From the NCBI GenBank assembly GCA_029865845.1, contig JARXAM010000110.1, positions 1 to 34,323 on the forward strand: a stretch of 34,323 nucleotides of DNA. Reading direction: 5' to 3'. The DNA comes from Rhodoferax sp. (lineage in GTDB: Bacteria; Pseudomonadota; Gammaproteobacteria; Burkholderiales; Burkholderiaceae_C). The position numbers and the translations under genes are program-made. How positions within the stretch are numbered: the stretch's first letter is position 1; the number at the start of each line of letters is the position of its first letter. Shown here piece by piece: positions 1 to 9,171 of this stretch. The notes below the pieces were generated by a model, which was given only the letters and a program-made list of their open reading frames with translations, did no database searches and was not told the origin of the DNA.

Positions 1-20
1 AATTCACCTGGGTGAAGTAA
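1..20 (+). CDS. 3' end of upstream gene, probably ABC solute-binding protein (partial)
   Basis: Bases 3-20 read F-T-W-V-K followed by TAA, two bases before the permease start codon. In dipeptide/nickel ABC operons the gene in this position is usually the periplasmic solute-binding protein, so this is probably its last codons. Only five residues are visible, so the assignment rests on position alone. Confidence 0.3.
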
Positions 21-22
21 GC

Positions 23-1003
23 ATGCGATGGACATGGGCAGCCCGCCAAAGTGCGCGCTTGCTGGGCCAGGGAGCGCTGGTCGCCGCTGCAGTGGGGGTG
101 CTGAGCTTTGCCATGACCCGCGCCCTGCCCGGCGACGCCGCTTACCGCATTGCCGCAGGCCGCTATGGCTATGACATGGTGGACTCCGCCGCCGCCGAGG
201 CGGTGCGCGCAGAGCTGGGGTTGGACCAACCCGCCTGGCAGCAACTGCTGCACTGGCTGGGGGATCTGCTTCAGTTGCGGCTGGGCACATCTATGGTGTC
301 AGGCGACCCGGTCATCGATGAAATCACGCACCAACTCGGCCATACCCTCCAGCTCTCGCTGGCAGCGTGGTTGCTGGCTGCGTCCATGGGGCTGCTGCTG
401 GGCATCTGGTCTGCCTTGGGCGGTACACACTGGAGCGCACGCTGGATTCAGCCCCTGTGCACGGTGCTGCGCGCCAGCCCCGCCTTTGTGCTGGGGGTGG
501 TGCTGATGCTGGCACTGGGTGTGCATCTGGACTGGTTGCCCGTGGCCGGGCATGGCGACCCCATCGATGTCGTGCTGCCCGCGTTGACTTTGGCACTCAC
601 GCTATTGCCGGGCATGACCCAAGTGGTCAGCCAACGCTTGCAGCAGGTGCTGGCATCGGACGCGTTTGAATTTGCCTTGACCAAGGGCATGCCATTGCAC
701 GCCGCCCTGTGGCGACACGGGTTGCCCCCGCTGGCGCTGGGCACGCTGGCCTACGCTGGCATGCAGTTGGTGTTGCTGGTTGAGGGCATGGTGGTGGTGG
801 AAAGCCTGGTGGCCTGGCCCGGCATTGGCCACGCGCTGGTGCATGCCATTCTTGCGCGCGACGTGCCCATGATTCAGGGCACCGCACTGGCCATGGGGCT
901 GCTGTTTGTGCTGCTCAACGGGGCGATGGACACCACCGTGCAATGGCTGGACCCGCGCCTGCACACGCCCGCCGCTGCCACCCGTCCAGAAGGCCCCCCA
1001 TGA
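23..1003 (+). CDS. ABC transporter permease, DppB/NikB type
   Basis: Inner-membrane subunit of a peptide/nickel/opine-type ABC importer, 326 aa. It shows the DppB-family plan: an N-terminal membrane helix (about residues 12-32), a periplasmic segment with the family's ELGLDQP-like stretch, then five more hydrophobic segments. The cytoplasmic coupling loop (around residues 212-240, FEFALTKGMPLHAALWRHGL) is the EAA-type contact with the ATPase. The start follows the upstream stop by two bases. The stop overlaps the next gene as ATGA, so the operon is translationally coupled. The substrate cannot be told from sequence; nickel, metallophore or peptide are all possible. Confidence 0.85.
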   Translation: MRWTWAARQSARLLGQGALVAAAVGVLSFAMTRALPGDAAYRIAAGRYGYDMVDSAAAEAVRAELGLDQPAWQQLLHWLGDLLQLRLGTSMVSGDPVIDEITHQLGHTLQLSLAAWLLAASMGLLLGIWSALGGTHWSARWIQPLCTVLRASPAFVLGVVLMLALGVHLDWLPVAGHGDPIDVVLPALTLALTLLPGMTQVVSQRLQQVLASDAFEFALTKGMPLHAALWRHGLPPLALGTLAYAGMQLVLLVEGMVVVESLVAWPGIGHALVHAILARDVPMIQGTALAMGLLFVLLNGAMDTTVQWLDPRLHTPAAATRPEGPP

Positions 1004-1869
1004 AGCACCTGCACCGATCCACAGCCACAGCCCCCACCACGCCCGCCTTCCCTCCTGCACCAGGGCCCCAACCATGGCAGCAGCCACGGCGGCCGCTTGG
1101 TATTGCAGCGCTGGTGCTGCTGGCCGTCTTGCTCTTGGGCCTGCTCACCGCCTGGCGTGGCTATGACCCGGCTATTCAGCATCTGGACCATGCGTTGGCA
1201 GCCCCCGGTGCCACCCACTGGCTGGGCACAGACCATCTGGGTCGTGACCTGCTGGCTCGGCTGGGCCAGGCGGTGCGGGTGTCGTTGTGGTTGGCATTGG
1301 GTTCGGCACTACTGGCCGTGGGGTTGGGCACGTTGCTGGGCCTGTGGGCCGCATGGTATGGGGGGTGGGCAGACCGCACACTGTGCCTGTGCGCTGATGG
1401 GGTTGCCGCCATCCCTGGCCTGCTCTGGGTGCTACTGGTGGCCGCGCTGGCACCCGGCCAAAAGTGGGCGCTCTACAGCGGGCTGGTGCTCACCGCGTGG
1501 GTGGAGTTTTTCCGCCTGGTGCGCAGCCGCGCCAGCCTCACACTGGCGGGGGACGCGGTACAGGCAGGGCGCTTGCTGGGTTTTGGGGCACCCTACCTGC
1601 TGCGCTGGCATGTGCTGCCCCCATTGCGTGCCGACCTGGTGCGCCTGTGGAGCTACGCCGTCGCCAACGCCGTGTTGGCGGTGGCCGCCCTGGGGTTTGT
1701 GGGTGTGGGCCTGCGCCCGCCCACGGCAGAACTGGGCCTGATGATGACCGAAGCCCTGCCCTACTACGACGAAGCGCCCTGGCTGCTGGCAGCCCCGGTG
1801 TTGCTGCTGGTGGCGGAGGTGGCCGCCTTGCAGTCCGCCACCGGACTGCACCCGAAAGACACGCCATGA
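1000..1869 (+). CDS. ABC transporter permease, DppC/NikC type
   Basis: Second inner-membrane subunit of the importer, about 289 aa from the ATG at 1000. I prefer this start to an in-frame one at 943 because it makes the usual 4-base ATGA overlap with the preceding gene. A short N-terminal tail rich in Pro, Ala and Thr precedes the first helix (LGIAALVLLAVLLLGLLTAW). The DppC signature HWLGTDHLGRDLLARL follows, then the helix bundle and the coupling loop near GDAVQAGRLLGFGAPYLLRWHVLPPL. Its stop overlaps the ATPase start (ATG at 1866). Heterodimer partner of the permease just upstream. Confidence 0.87.
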   Translation: MKHLHRSTATAPTTPAFPPAPGPQPWQQPRRPLGIAALVLLAVLLLGLLTAWRGYDPAIQHLDHALAAPGATHWLGTDHLGRDLLARLGQAVRVSLWLALGSALLAVGLGTLLGLWAAWYGGWADRTLCLCADGVAAIPGLLWVLLVAALAPGQKWALYSGLVLTAWVEFFRLVRSRASLTLAGDAVQAGRLLGFGAPYLLRWHVLPPLRADLVRLWSYAVANAVLAVAALGFVGVGLRPPTAELGLMMTEALPYYDEAPWLLAAPVLLLVAEVAALQSATGLHPKDTP

Positions 1870-3320
1870 GCACCGCCTTGTTGCAGGTGAGCGACCTGCG
1901 CATCCACCTCCAGCCCGGCCCCCACGCGCCCCAAGGGCGCACCCTCTTAGAGGCGTGCAGCTTTGTGCTCAACGCGGGAGAGCGGCTCACCATGGTGGGC
2001 GAATCCGGTGCCGGCAAATCCTTGCTGGCACAAGCCATCATGGGCACTTTGCCTGCGACCATGCAGGCCAGCGGCTCTGTCTGCATCGGCGGTGTGGCCA
2101 CCAATGGCCAACGCGCCTTGACCCACGCCCTATGGGGCCATGGCGTGATCATGCTGCCCCAAGAACCCTGGTCTGCACTCAACCCGCTGATGCGCATGCA
2201 AAGCCAAGTGGCAGAAGCCGCCCGCTATGCACGCGGGCTGCCATGGCACCAGGCGCAGAACGCAGCGATCCGCGGCTTGCATGCGCTGGGGGTGGGCCAC
2301 GCGGCACGGCAATGGCTGCATCAGCTATCGGGTGGCATGGCGCAGCGCGTGGGCCTGGCCTGCGCCAGCGTGGCACAAGCGCCCTTGCTCATTGCCGATG
2401 AGCCCACCAAAGGCCTGGACCCCGATGCATGCCAACAGGTCGCGCAGTGGCTGATGGACGCGCAATCGCAGGGACAGGCCCTGCTCACCATCACCCATGA
2501 CCTGAACCTGGCCCAGCAACTGGGCGGCCAGATCGCCGTATTGCGCCAGGGCCGTATCGTGGAACAAGGCCCGACGCAACAGGTGCTACAGCACCCACAC
2601 CATGCCTACACGCAGGCGCTGGTGGCGACACAACCCCGGCATTGGCCCGCCTACCCGTTCGCGGCGCGCCGCGACGGCCCGCCCTTGCTGCACGCCACAG
2701 GTTTGCGCAAGCGCTACGGCACCCGCACCGTGTTAGATGACCTGGACCTGACGCTGCACGCAGGCGAGGTGCTGGCCATCAGCGGTCCTAGCGGCTGCGG
2801 CAAAACCACGCTGGGCAATGTGTTGCTAGGGGTGACGCAGGCGGATGCGGGCCATGTGCAGCGTGCGGCACTACCCGCCTGGAAATTTCAAAAGCTCTAC
2901 CAAGCCCCCCCGGCAGCGTTTTCGCCCGCGCGCACCTTGGGCCAAGCCCTGCACGACGTGCGCAGGCTCCACCGCCTGCCAGATTCCGGACAAGCCACGT
3001 GGATGCGCGCCTTGGGGCTGGACGCCGCGCTGCTGGATCGCCTACCGCACGAAGTATCCGGCGGCGAACTGCAACGCTTTGCCCTGCTGCGCCTGATGCT
3101 GCTGCAACCGGCATTCGTGTTTGCAGACGAGCCCACCTCGCGCCTGGACCCCATTACCCAGCACACCACCATGCAGCTGCTATGCGACTTCGCAAACCAG
3201 ACCGGCTGCAGCGTCCTGCTGGTGAGCCACGACGCCGACCTCGCCCGCTCCAGCAGCCACCGCCACGTCCGTCTACCCCAGCACCCCGCCCGCCCGAGCG
3301 CTAACGGCTGCCCGACCTAA
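1866..3320 (+). CDS. Fused two-domain ABC ATPase (DppD-DppF type)
   Basis: One polypeptide of about 484 aa carries both ATPases of the importer, normally two separate proteins (DppD and DppF). Domain 1 has Walker A GESGAGKS (about residue 45), signature LSGGM, Walker B LLIADEP and switch HD. Domain 2 has Walker A GPSGCGKTT (about residue 307), signature VSGGE, Walker B FVFADEP and SHD. The ATG at 1866 is chosen for its ATGA overlap with the permease. Family knowledge: two-domain fusions such as YejF energise oligopeptide-type systems. The C-terminus lacks the long cysteine-bearing oligopeptide-binding tail after domain 2 and ends with a low-complexity Pro/Arg tail. The gene converges on msrA and their stop codons overlap. 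Confidence 0.87.
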   Translation: MSTALLQVSDLRIHLQPGPHAPQGRTLLEACSFVLNAGERLTMVGESGAGKSLLAQAIMGTLPATMQASGSVCIGGVATNGQRALTHALWGHGVIMLPQEPWSALNPLMRMQSQVAEAARYARGLPWHQAQNAAIRGLHALGVGHAARQWLHQLSGGMAQRVGLACASVAQAPLLIADEPTKGLDPDACQQVAQWLMDAQSQGQALLTITHDLNLAQQLGGQIAVLRQGRIVEQGPTQQVLQHPHHAYTQALVATQPRHWPAYPFAARRDGPPLLHATGLRKRYGTRTVLDDLDLTLHAGEVLAISGPSGCGKTTLGNVLLGVTQADAGHVQRAALPAWKFQKLYQAPPAAFSPARTLGQALHDVRRLHRLPDSGQATWMRALGLDAALLDRLPHEVSGGELQRFALLRLMLLQPAFVFADEPTSRLDPITQHTTMQLLCDFANQTGCSVLLVSHDADLARSSSHRHVRLPQHPARPSANGCPT

Positions 3321-3877
3321 GCGCGCTCCGCGCCACCGCCTTTTTGCAGGCGCGCAAACGTCTTGCGAAACTTCGCCACTTTGGGCGCGGCCACGGCCAT
3401 GCAATACCCCTGCGTGGGGTTGCGGGCAAAAAAATCCTGGTGGTAATCCTCAGCGGGCCAGTAGTTGTGCAGCGGCAGCACCTCGGTCACGATGGGCCGG
3501 GCGTAGTGGGCACTGGCGGTGAGCTCGGCGATGATGGCCTGGGCCTCAGCCTCCTGCTGCGGCGTGGAAAAGTAAATGCCGCTGCGGTACTGGGTGCCCG
3601 TGTCGTGGCCCTGGCGATTGAGGGTGGTGGGGTCGTGGATCACAAAGAAAATCTCCAGCAGCTCGCGGGTGCTCACCTGCGCCGGGTCGTAGGTGAGCTT
3701 GACCACCTCGTTATGGCCGGTGGTGCCGGTGCACACCGCTTCATAGCTGGGCTGCTGCAAATGCCCGTTGCAATAGCCGGACTCCACGTCCAGCACGCCC
3801 ATCACCTCCACAAACACGGCTTCGGTGCACCAGAAGCAGCCGCCTCCCAGGGTGATGGTGTGTGGGTGGGTGTGCAT
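3317..3877 (-). CDS. msrA: Peptide methionine sulfoxide reductase MsrA
   Basis: Reduces methionine-S-sulfoxide in proteins with thioredoxin as electron donor; cytoplasmic repair enzyme. The protein is about 186 aa, with the active-site motif GCFWCTE (catalytic Cys14) right after the N-terminus. The GTTGHNEVVKLTYDP and TLNRQGHDTGTQYRS blocks are the MsrA core, and further Cys residues toward the C-terminus may resolve the disulfide. I start it at 3877: AGGAG lies seven bases upstream on the minus strand and the family begins a few residues before GCFW. A longer frame to 3955 adds 26 unlike residues. Stands alone, convergent with the ABC operon and divergent from tetR. Confidence 0.93.
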   Translation of the reverse strand: MHTHPHTITLGGGCFWCTEAVFVEVMGVLDVESGYCNGHLQQPSYEAVCTGTTGHNEVVKLTYDPAQVSTRELLEIFFVIHDPTTLNRQGHDTGTQYRSGIYFSTPQQEAEAQAIIAELTASAHYARPIVTEVLPLHNYWPAEDYHQDFFARNPTQGYCMAVAAPKVAKFRKTFARLQKGGGAERA

Positions 3878-3997
3878 GGGGTGCTCCTGAAAAAAGGGTT
3901 GTGGCCAATGCGCAGTGCGCAGAGATCGTATGACGCGACTGCATCTTACGAACAAGCGGACGGGGTGGGGGCGGCAAGGAGAATGCCCCCGCGTGGA

Positions 3998-4044
3998 TTG
4001 ACACCCCCAAGCCGCGTGGCTATATTAATAACCAACCAGTCAGT
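3998..4044 (+). promoter_or_regulatory. tetR promoter with overlapping TetR-type operator
   Basis: TTGACA (3998-4003), a 17-base spacer and TATATT (4021-4026) make a near-ideal sigma70 promoter. Right after it lies ACCAACCAGTCAGT (4031-4044), an imperfect palindrome with AC..AC..GT..GT symmetry of the kind bound by AcrR/TetR repressors. It covers the predicted start of transcription and the leader of the regulator gene, as expected for autorepression of the efflux operon. Confidence 0.7.
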
Positions 4045-4049
4045 AATTT

Positions 4050-4739
4050 ATGTGCCCGCTCCCAGAACTCCGTCAACTCGCTGCACAAGCATGTGGAAAA
4101 CGCGCCCGGCGCAAAGACGCCCGGCCCGGCGAACTGCTGGATGCTGCGCTGGCGTTGTTTGTAGAAAAAGGCTTCGCCGCCACCCGCGCCGAAGAGGTCG
4201 CCAAACGGGCTGGGGTCTCCAAAGGCACCCTGTTTTTGTACTTTTCGAGCAAGGAAGAGTTGTTCAAGGCGGTGGTGCGCGAGAACATTTCGGGGCGTTT
4301 TTCTGAATGGAATACCGAGCTGGAAACTTTCGAGGGCAACAGCGCAGACCTGCTGCGGTCCTGCGTAATGTCCTGGTGGGAGCGCGTGGGGTCTACAAAA
4401 GCGTCTGGCATTTCCAAGCTCATGATGAGTGAGGCGGGCAACTTTCCCGAACTGGCAGCGTTCTACCAAGAAGAGGTGGTGCAGCCCGGCAACGCCCTGA
4501 TTCGCAAGGTGCTGCAACGCGGGGTGGATGCGGGCGAGTTCCGCAACCTGAACGTGGAATATGGCGTGTACCTCTTGCTCGCGCCCATGATGTTTCTGGC
4601 CATGTGGCAACACGCGATGAAACCCTGCGTTTCGCCAACTGAGACGTTTGACCCTGCTCTGTACCTGCAAACCCATATTGACAACCTGCTGATGGGCCTG
4701 GCCGTGCGCCCTGCTGCCCCGCTACCGCGAGAGCTGTGA
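4050..4739 (+). CDS. TetR/AcrR-family transcriptional regulator of the efflux operon
   Basis: A 229-aa regulator. The N-terminal helix-turn-helix (about residues 30-75; key stretch [19 protein letters not shown], then SSKEELF) is classic TetR. The C-terminal part is a helical ligand-binding domain typical of TetR proteins that sense drugs or fatty acids. The ATG at 4050 lies about 17 bases after the predicted transcription start and has no Shine-Dalgarno sequence. The basic N-terminal extension [18 protein letters not shown] is common in the family. The adaptor gene follows four bases after the stop, so this is probably the autoregulated repressor of the whole pump operon. The inducer is unknown. 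Confidence 0.9.
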   Translation: MCPLPELRQLAAQACGKRARRKDARPGELLDAALALFVEKGFAATRAEEVAKRAGVSKGTLFLYFSSKEELFKAVVRENISGRFSEWNTELETFEGNSADLLRSCVMSWWERVGSTKASGISKLMMSEAGNFPELAAFYQEEVVQPGNALIRKVLQRGVDAGEFRNLNVEYGVYLLLAPMMFLAMWQHAMKPCVSPTETFDPALYLQTHIDNLLMGLAVRPAAPLPREL

Positions 4740-4743
4740 ATTT

Positions 4744-5877
4744 ATGAAACCCTGGATGAAGTGGACAACCCTGGCTGTGGGCCTGACCGTGATGGCGGCT
4801 GTAGGCATGCGCCTGGCAGGTGACCGGGCGGCAAAAAAAGAGGCCTTGGCCGTTCAACAAGCGGCACTGCAACAGCCGGTGACGCTGGAGCTTGGCCCCC
4901 ACGACGTGGTGCACGCCCGCACGGTGGAGCTGCTGCGCTCGTTGCCGGTGTCGGGCCCCATCCGGGCCGTGAACGCTGCATTCGTTAAGGCGCGGGTGGC
5001 AGGCGAGCTTCAGGCGCTGACCGTGCGCGAAGGCGACGCCGTGGTAGCCGGCCAGGTGGTGGCCCGGGTGGATGCCACGGAATACCAGGCACGCAGCCGC
5101 CAGGCGCAACAACAAGCAGAAAGCGCCAAGGCCCAGGTGGACATTGCGCGCCGCACCCTCGACAACAACCGCAAGCTGATGGAGCAAGGCTTTATATCGC
5201 CCACGGCGCTAGAGTCGTCCGCTGCCAACCTCGCTGGCGCACAAGCCACTTACCAAGCGGCGCTCTCGGGTGCCGACGTCGCCGCCAAAGCCCTGGAAGA
5301 CACCGTGCTGCGCGCCCCCATTGCAGGGCAAGTGGCGCAACGGCTCTCTCAGCCCGGTGAACGTGTCTCTGTCGATGCGCGGGTATTGGAGCTGGTGGAC
5401 CTGCGCCGACTGGAAGTGGAAGCCAACCTCGCTGCTGCCGACTCGCTGCGGGTCAAGCCCGGCCAAGGTGCCACCTTCATGGTGGAAGGCTCTGCCCAAC
5501 GCTTGCATGCCCGCGTGGCGCGCATCAACCCCAGCGCGGTGGCCGGTAGCCGCGCGGTACTGGTGTACCTAAGCCTGGACGCGCCCGAAGGCCTGCGCCA
5601 AGGGCTGTTTGCCCAAGGCAGCGTGACCATCGGCACCAGTCGCACACTGGCCCTGCCGGTCAGTGCGGTACGCACCGACAAACCGCAACCCTATGTGCAA
5701 TGGGTGCAGGACGGCAAGGTGGCCCACCAAACAGTGGAACTGGGCGAACGCGGCGAAGCCGACGGCGTGGCCATGGTGGCCGTGACGGGCATTGCGGAGG
5801 GCGCGGCGGTATTGGCCGGCGCAGTGGGTGCCCTGCGTGCGGGTACGGCGATCAAAACTGCAGCGGGTAGCAACTGA
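4744..5877 (+). CDS. RND efflux periplasmic adaptor (membrane fusion protein)
   Basis: Links the inner-membrane pump to the outer-membrane channel; 377 aa. An N-terminal hydrophobic segment (residues 5-24) without a lipobox suggests an uncleaved anchor. The barrel-sandwich halves are visible as VKARVAGELQALTVREGDAVVAGQVVARVD and DTVLRAPIAGQVAQRLSQPGERV, separated by an alpha-hairpin with coiled-coil character (about residues 115-185). The beta-barrel and membrane-proximal domains follow. The stop overlaps the pump start by one base (TGATG). It falls in the MexA/AcrA/MdtA group. Confidence 0.9.
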   Translation: MKPWMKWTTLAVGLTVMAAVGMRLAGDRAAKKEALAVQQAALQQPVTLELGPHDVVHARTVELLRSLPVSGPIRAVNAAFVKARVAGELQALTVREGDAVVAGQVVARVDATEYQARSRQAQQQAESAKAQVDIARRTLDNNRKLMEQGFISPTALESSAANLAGAQATYQAALSGADVAAKALEDTVLRAPIAGQVAQRLSQPGERVSVDARVLELVDLRRLEVEANLAAADSLRVKPGQGATFMVEGSAQRLHARVARINPSAVAGSRAVLVYLSLDAPEGLRQGLFAQGSVTIGTSRTLALPVSAVRTDKPQPYVQWVQDGKVAHQTVELGERGEADGVAMVAVTGIAEGAAVLAGAVGALRAGTAIKTAAGSN

Positions 5878-8800
5878 TGTGGTTCACCCGCGTTAGCCTC
5901 CAAAACCCGGTTTTGGCCACCATGGTCATGTTGGCCTTTGTCGTGCTGGGCCTGTTTTCTCTACAACGACTGCAGGTGGACCAGTTCCCAAATATCGACT
6001 TCCCGGTGGTGGTGGTGATCACCGACTACCCCGGTGCCTCTCCCGAAATTGTGGAAAGCGAAGTCTCCAAAAAAGTGGAAGAAGGCGTCAACGCAATCGC
6101 TGGCATCAATGCCCTGACCTCGCGCAGCTACGAAGGGCAGAGTGTGGTGGTCATTGAGTTTGGCCTGCACGTCGACGGCCGCAAGGCTGCGGACGATGTG
6201 CGCGAAAAGGTGGCGGCCATCAAACCCCTGCTACGCACCGAGGTAAAAGAACCGCGTGTGCTGCGCTTTGACCCGTCGGCGCGCGCCATCTGGTCGGTGG
6301 CGGTGTTGCCGGATAGCGCCCCCACGCTTGCCACTGCATGTGCTGCGCTGCCCCCCGAGGAGGAGCGTGCTTGCTTGGATCGCTCCGGCGCGACGCACAA
6401 CGCCCGCCCCATGACGGCAGTGGAGCTGACCAACTGGGCCGAGCAGACCCTCAAAAAGCGCCTGGAGAACGTGCGGGGGGTGGGCTCGGTCACGCTGGTG
6501 GGGGCCACTCGCCGCGAGATCAATCTCTACCTTCACCCGCAGGCACTGGAGTCGTTTGGGATCACGCCCGAGCAAGTGGTCGCCGCCGTCACCAATGAAA
6601 ACCAGGATGTGCCGCTGGGCACCGTGCGCTCGGATGTGCAGGAGCGGGTGATCCAGATTCAGGCCCGCATGCAGCGGCCCGAAGATTTCGGCCGCATCAT
6701 CGTGGCCCGCAAGAACGGCACCCCGGTGCGCCTGGACCAGGTGGCCCGCGTGGCCGACGGTGCGCAAGAGGCAGAGGCCCTGGCCCTGTACAACGGCCAG
6801 CGCACCCTGCTGATGAACGTGCAAAAGTCGCAAGACGAAAACACCATTGTGGTAGTCGATGGTCTGGTCAAAGCGCTGGCCGAGGTCCAAAAGCAGCTTC
6901 CACCCGGTGTGCGACTGGAGCCCATTACCGATGGCTCCCGCCAGATTCGGGTGTCGGTCAACAACGTGCGTCAGACACTGATTGAAGGGGCGGTGCTCAC
7001 CGTGCTGATCGTGTTTTTGTTTCTGAACTCGTGGCGCTCCACCGTGATCACCGGCCTGACCTTGCCCATTGCGCTGATCGGCACCTTCCTGTTCATGAAC
7101 GCTTTTGGCTTCACCATCAACATGATCACGCTCATGGCGTTGTCCTTGTGTGTGGGCCTGCTGATTGACGACGCCATCGTGGTCCGTGAAAACATCGTGC
7201 GGCACGTGCAAATGGGCAAAAACGCCTTCCAAGCATCGCTGGACGGCACCCAAGAAATCGGGCTGGCCGTGCTGGCCACCACCCTGTCCATCGTGGCGGT
7301 GTTTTTGCCCATTGGTTTCATGGGCGGCATCATCGGCAAGTTTTTTCACGAATTCGGCATCACCATCGTGGCGGCGGTGCTGATCTCGATGTTTGTGAGC
7401 TTCACGCTGGACCCCATGCTCTCCAGCGTGTGGCACGACCCGAGCATCGAGCACCATGGCAAGGGCCATGCACCCCGTACCCTGTATGACAAGACCCTAG
7501 GCCGTGTCACCGCCCTGTTTGACCGGGGCACCGATGCGCTGGCCGAGGGCTACCAAGGCATCTTGCGATGGTCCCTGGTGCACAAACTGGCCACGGTGTT
7601 GATTGCATTAGGAATTTTTGTCGGCAGCGTTCTGATGGTGCCTTTACTGGGTACGGAGTTTGTGCCCAAGTCGGACTTTTCCGAAACCTCGCTTACCTTT
7701 CACACGCCGGTTGGCTCTTCGCTCAACGTCACCGAAGCCCGCGCCCGGCAGGTCGAAGCGATCATTCGCGAGTTTCCCGAAGTGCGCTACACGCTCACCA
7801 CCATCAACACGGGCAACGCGCAGGGAAAGATGTACGCCAACATTTACATCCGCCTGGTGGACCGCAAGGCGCGCAGCCTGAGCGTGGACCAGATGTCGGT
7901 CAAACTGCGCCAGCGCCTGCGGGGTGTGGCGGGCATTACCGTCACGCATGTGGGCCTGCTGGACGCGGTGGGCGGGCAAAAGCAGATTTTGTTTTCCATC
8001 CAGGGGCCCGACACCCATGAGCTGGAGCGGCTCTCTGCCATGGCGCTGGACAAAGTGCGCCATGTTGCGGGCTTGGTAGACCTGGACTCCAGCATGAAGC
8101 CCAACAAGCCCACTCTGGAAGTGCAACTGCGGCGCGAAGCCGCCTCTGACCTGGGGCTGAATGTGGCCCAGATCGGCAGTGCGCTACGCACCCTGATTGC
8201 CGGCAAAACCGTGGGCAACTGGCGTGCACCGGACGACCAAACCTACGACGTCAATGTGCGCCTGGCGCCCGACGCGCGCAATGCCGCATCGGACCTGCAG
8301 CGCCTGCCCTTTGCCGTGGGCAGCAACGCCGATGGCAGCCCCCGTATCGTGCGCCTCAACCAGGTGGCCGATGTGGTGGAATCCACCGGCCCCAACCAAA
8401 TCAACCGCCGGGATCTGACGCGCGAGGTGTCCATCAGCGGCAACGTGTCGGGACGCTCGGCGGGCGAGGTGTCGGCAGACATCAAGACCGCCATGGACAG
8501 CATCAAGCTGCCGCCGGGTTACAGCTATAAGTTCAGCGGCTCCACCAAGGACATGGCCGAGGCCTTTGGCTACGCCATCTCTGCACTGGTGTTGGCCATC
8601 GTGTTCATTTACATGATTTTGGCCAGCCAGTTCAAGAGCTTTTTGCAGCCGCTGGCGCTGATGACCTCGCTGCCGCTCACGCTCATTGGGGTGGTGCTGG
8701 CGCTGATGCTGTTCAACTCCACGCTCTCGATGTTTTCCATCATTGGGGTGGTGATGCTCATGGGCTTGGTCACCAAAAACGCCATTTTGCTGGTGGACTT

Positions 8801-9131
8801 TGCCATCCGGGCGCGCCAAGACCAGGTGGATGCCCATGGCGTGCACACCCCCGGCCTGGAGCGCTCCGAGGCCTTGCTGCTGGCAGCCAAAGTGCGCTTG
8901 CGCCCCATATTGATGACCACCCTGGCCATGATCTTTGGCATGGTGCCGCTGGCCTTTGCCCTGAGCGAAGGGTCCGAAATGCGCGCCCCTATGGGCCAGG
9001 CGGTGATCGGCGGGGTCATTACCTCTTCCCTGCTCACGCTCGTGGTGGTGCCGGTGATGTACTGCTACATGGACGATGTGGCGGCCTGGGCACAGCGCTG
9101 GTGGACGCGTCGGCCATCAGGTGGTCAGTAA
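5877..9131 (+). CDS. RND efflux pump, AcrB/MdtB-type (HAE1-like)
   Basis: Proton-driven inner-membrane drug/solute exporter, 1084 aa, somewhat longer than the usual ~1040. It opens with the family start (WFTRVSLQNPVLATMVMLAFVVLGLFSLQRLQVDQFPNIDFP in two parts). It has the TM4 proton-relay Asp pair (D431-D432 in GLLIDDAIVVREN), GGIIGKFFHEFG and the second set of TM helices (FIYMILASQFKSFLQPLAL onward). The porter domain has a roughly 30-residue insertion around 148-178 with two cysteines (C155, C166). Coupled to the adaptor upstream. Substrate range cannot be told. Confidence 0.93.
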   Translation: MWFTRVSLQNPVLATMVMLAFVVLGLFSLQRLQVDQFPNIDFPVVVVITDYPGASPEIVESEVSKKVEEGVNAIAGINALTSRSYEGQSVVVIEFGLHVDGRKAADDVREKVAAIKPLLRTEVKEPRVLRFDPSARAIWSVAVLPDSAPTLATACAALPPEEERACLDRSGATHNARPMTAVELTNWAEQTLKKRLENVRGVGSVTLVGATRREINLYLHPQALESFGITPEQVVAAVTNENQDVPLGTVRSDVQERVIQIQARMQRPEDFGRIIVARKNGTPVRLDQVARVADGAQEAEALALYNGQRTLLMNVQKSQDENTIVVVDGLVKALAEVQKQLPPGVRLEPITDGSRQIRVSVNNVRQTLIEGAVLTVLIVFLFLNSWRSTVITGLTLPIALIGTFLFMNAFGFTINMITLMALSLCVGLLIDDAIVVRENIVRHVQMGKNAFQASLDGTQEIGLAVLATTLSIVAVFLPIGFMGGIIGKFFHEFGITIVAAVLISMFVSFTLDPMLSSVWHDPSIEHHGKGHAPRTLYDKTLGRVTALFDRGTDALAEGYQGILRWSLVHKLATVLIALGIFVGSVLMVPLLGTEFVPKSDFSETSLTFHTPVGSSLNVTEARARQVEAIIREFPEVRYTLTTINTGNAQGKMYANIYIRLVDRKARSLSVDQMSVKLRQRLRGVAGITVTHVGLLDAVGGQKQILFSIQGPDTHELERLSAMALDKVRHVAGLVDLDSSMKPNKPTLEVQLRREAASDLGLNVAQIGSALRTLIAGKTVGNWRAPDDQTYDVNVRLAPDARNAASDLQRLPFAVGSNADGSPRIVRLNQVADVVESTGPNQINRRDLTREVSISGNVSGRSAGEVSADIKTAMDSIKLPPGYSYKFSGSTKDMAEAFGYAISALVLAIVFIYMILASQFKSFLQPLALMTSLPLTLIGVVLALMLFNSTLSMFSIIGVVMLMGLVTKNAILLVDFAIRARQDQVDAHGVHTPGLERSEALLLAAKVRLRPILMTTLAMIFGMVPLAFALSEGSEMRAPMGQAVIGGVITSSLLTLVVVPVMYCYMDDVAAWAQRWWTRRPSGGQ

Positions 9132-9171
9132 AATTTGTCACCTTTTCAACGTGACCCTAGGAAACTTCGCC

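Noticed and set aside
1-3320. Calling the first operon nikABCDE.
   Set aside because: The permeases fit the wide dipeptide/nickel family but no feature fixes nickel, and the fused ATPase is unlike NikD plus NikE.
3344-4306. A 320-codon plus-strand frame across msrA and the start of tetR.
   Set aside because: It is antisense to msrA and out of frame with tetR, and crosses the promoter and operator region. No protein family fits.
4020-4676. A 218-codon minus-strand frame opposite tetR.
   Set aside because: Shadow of the TetR gene; no ribosome-binding site and no recognisable motif.
6231-7469. A 412-codon open frame on the minus strand inside the RND pump gene.
   Set aside because: It lies wholly opposite a well-conserved pump gene, is rich in His, Gln and Gly as antisense frames of GC-rich genes are, and shows no domain.
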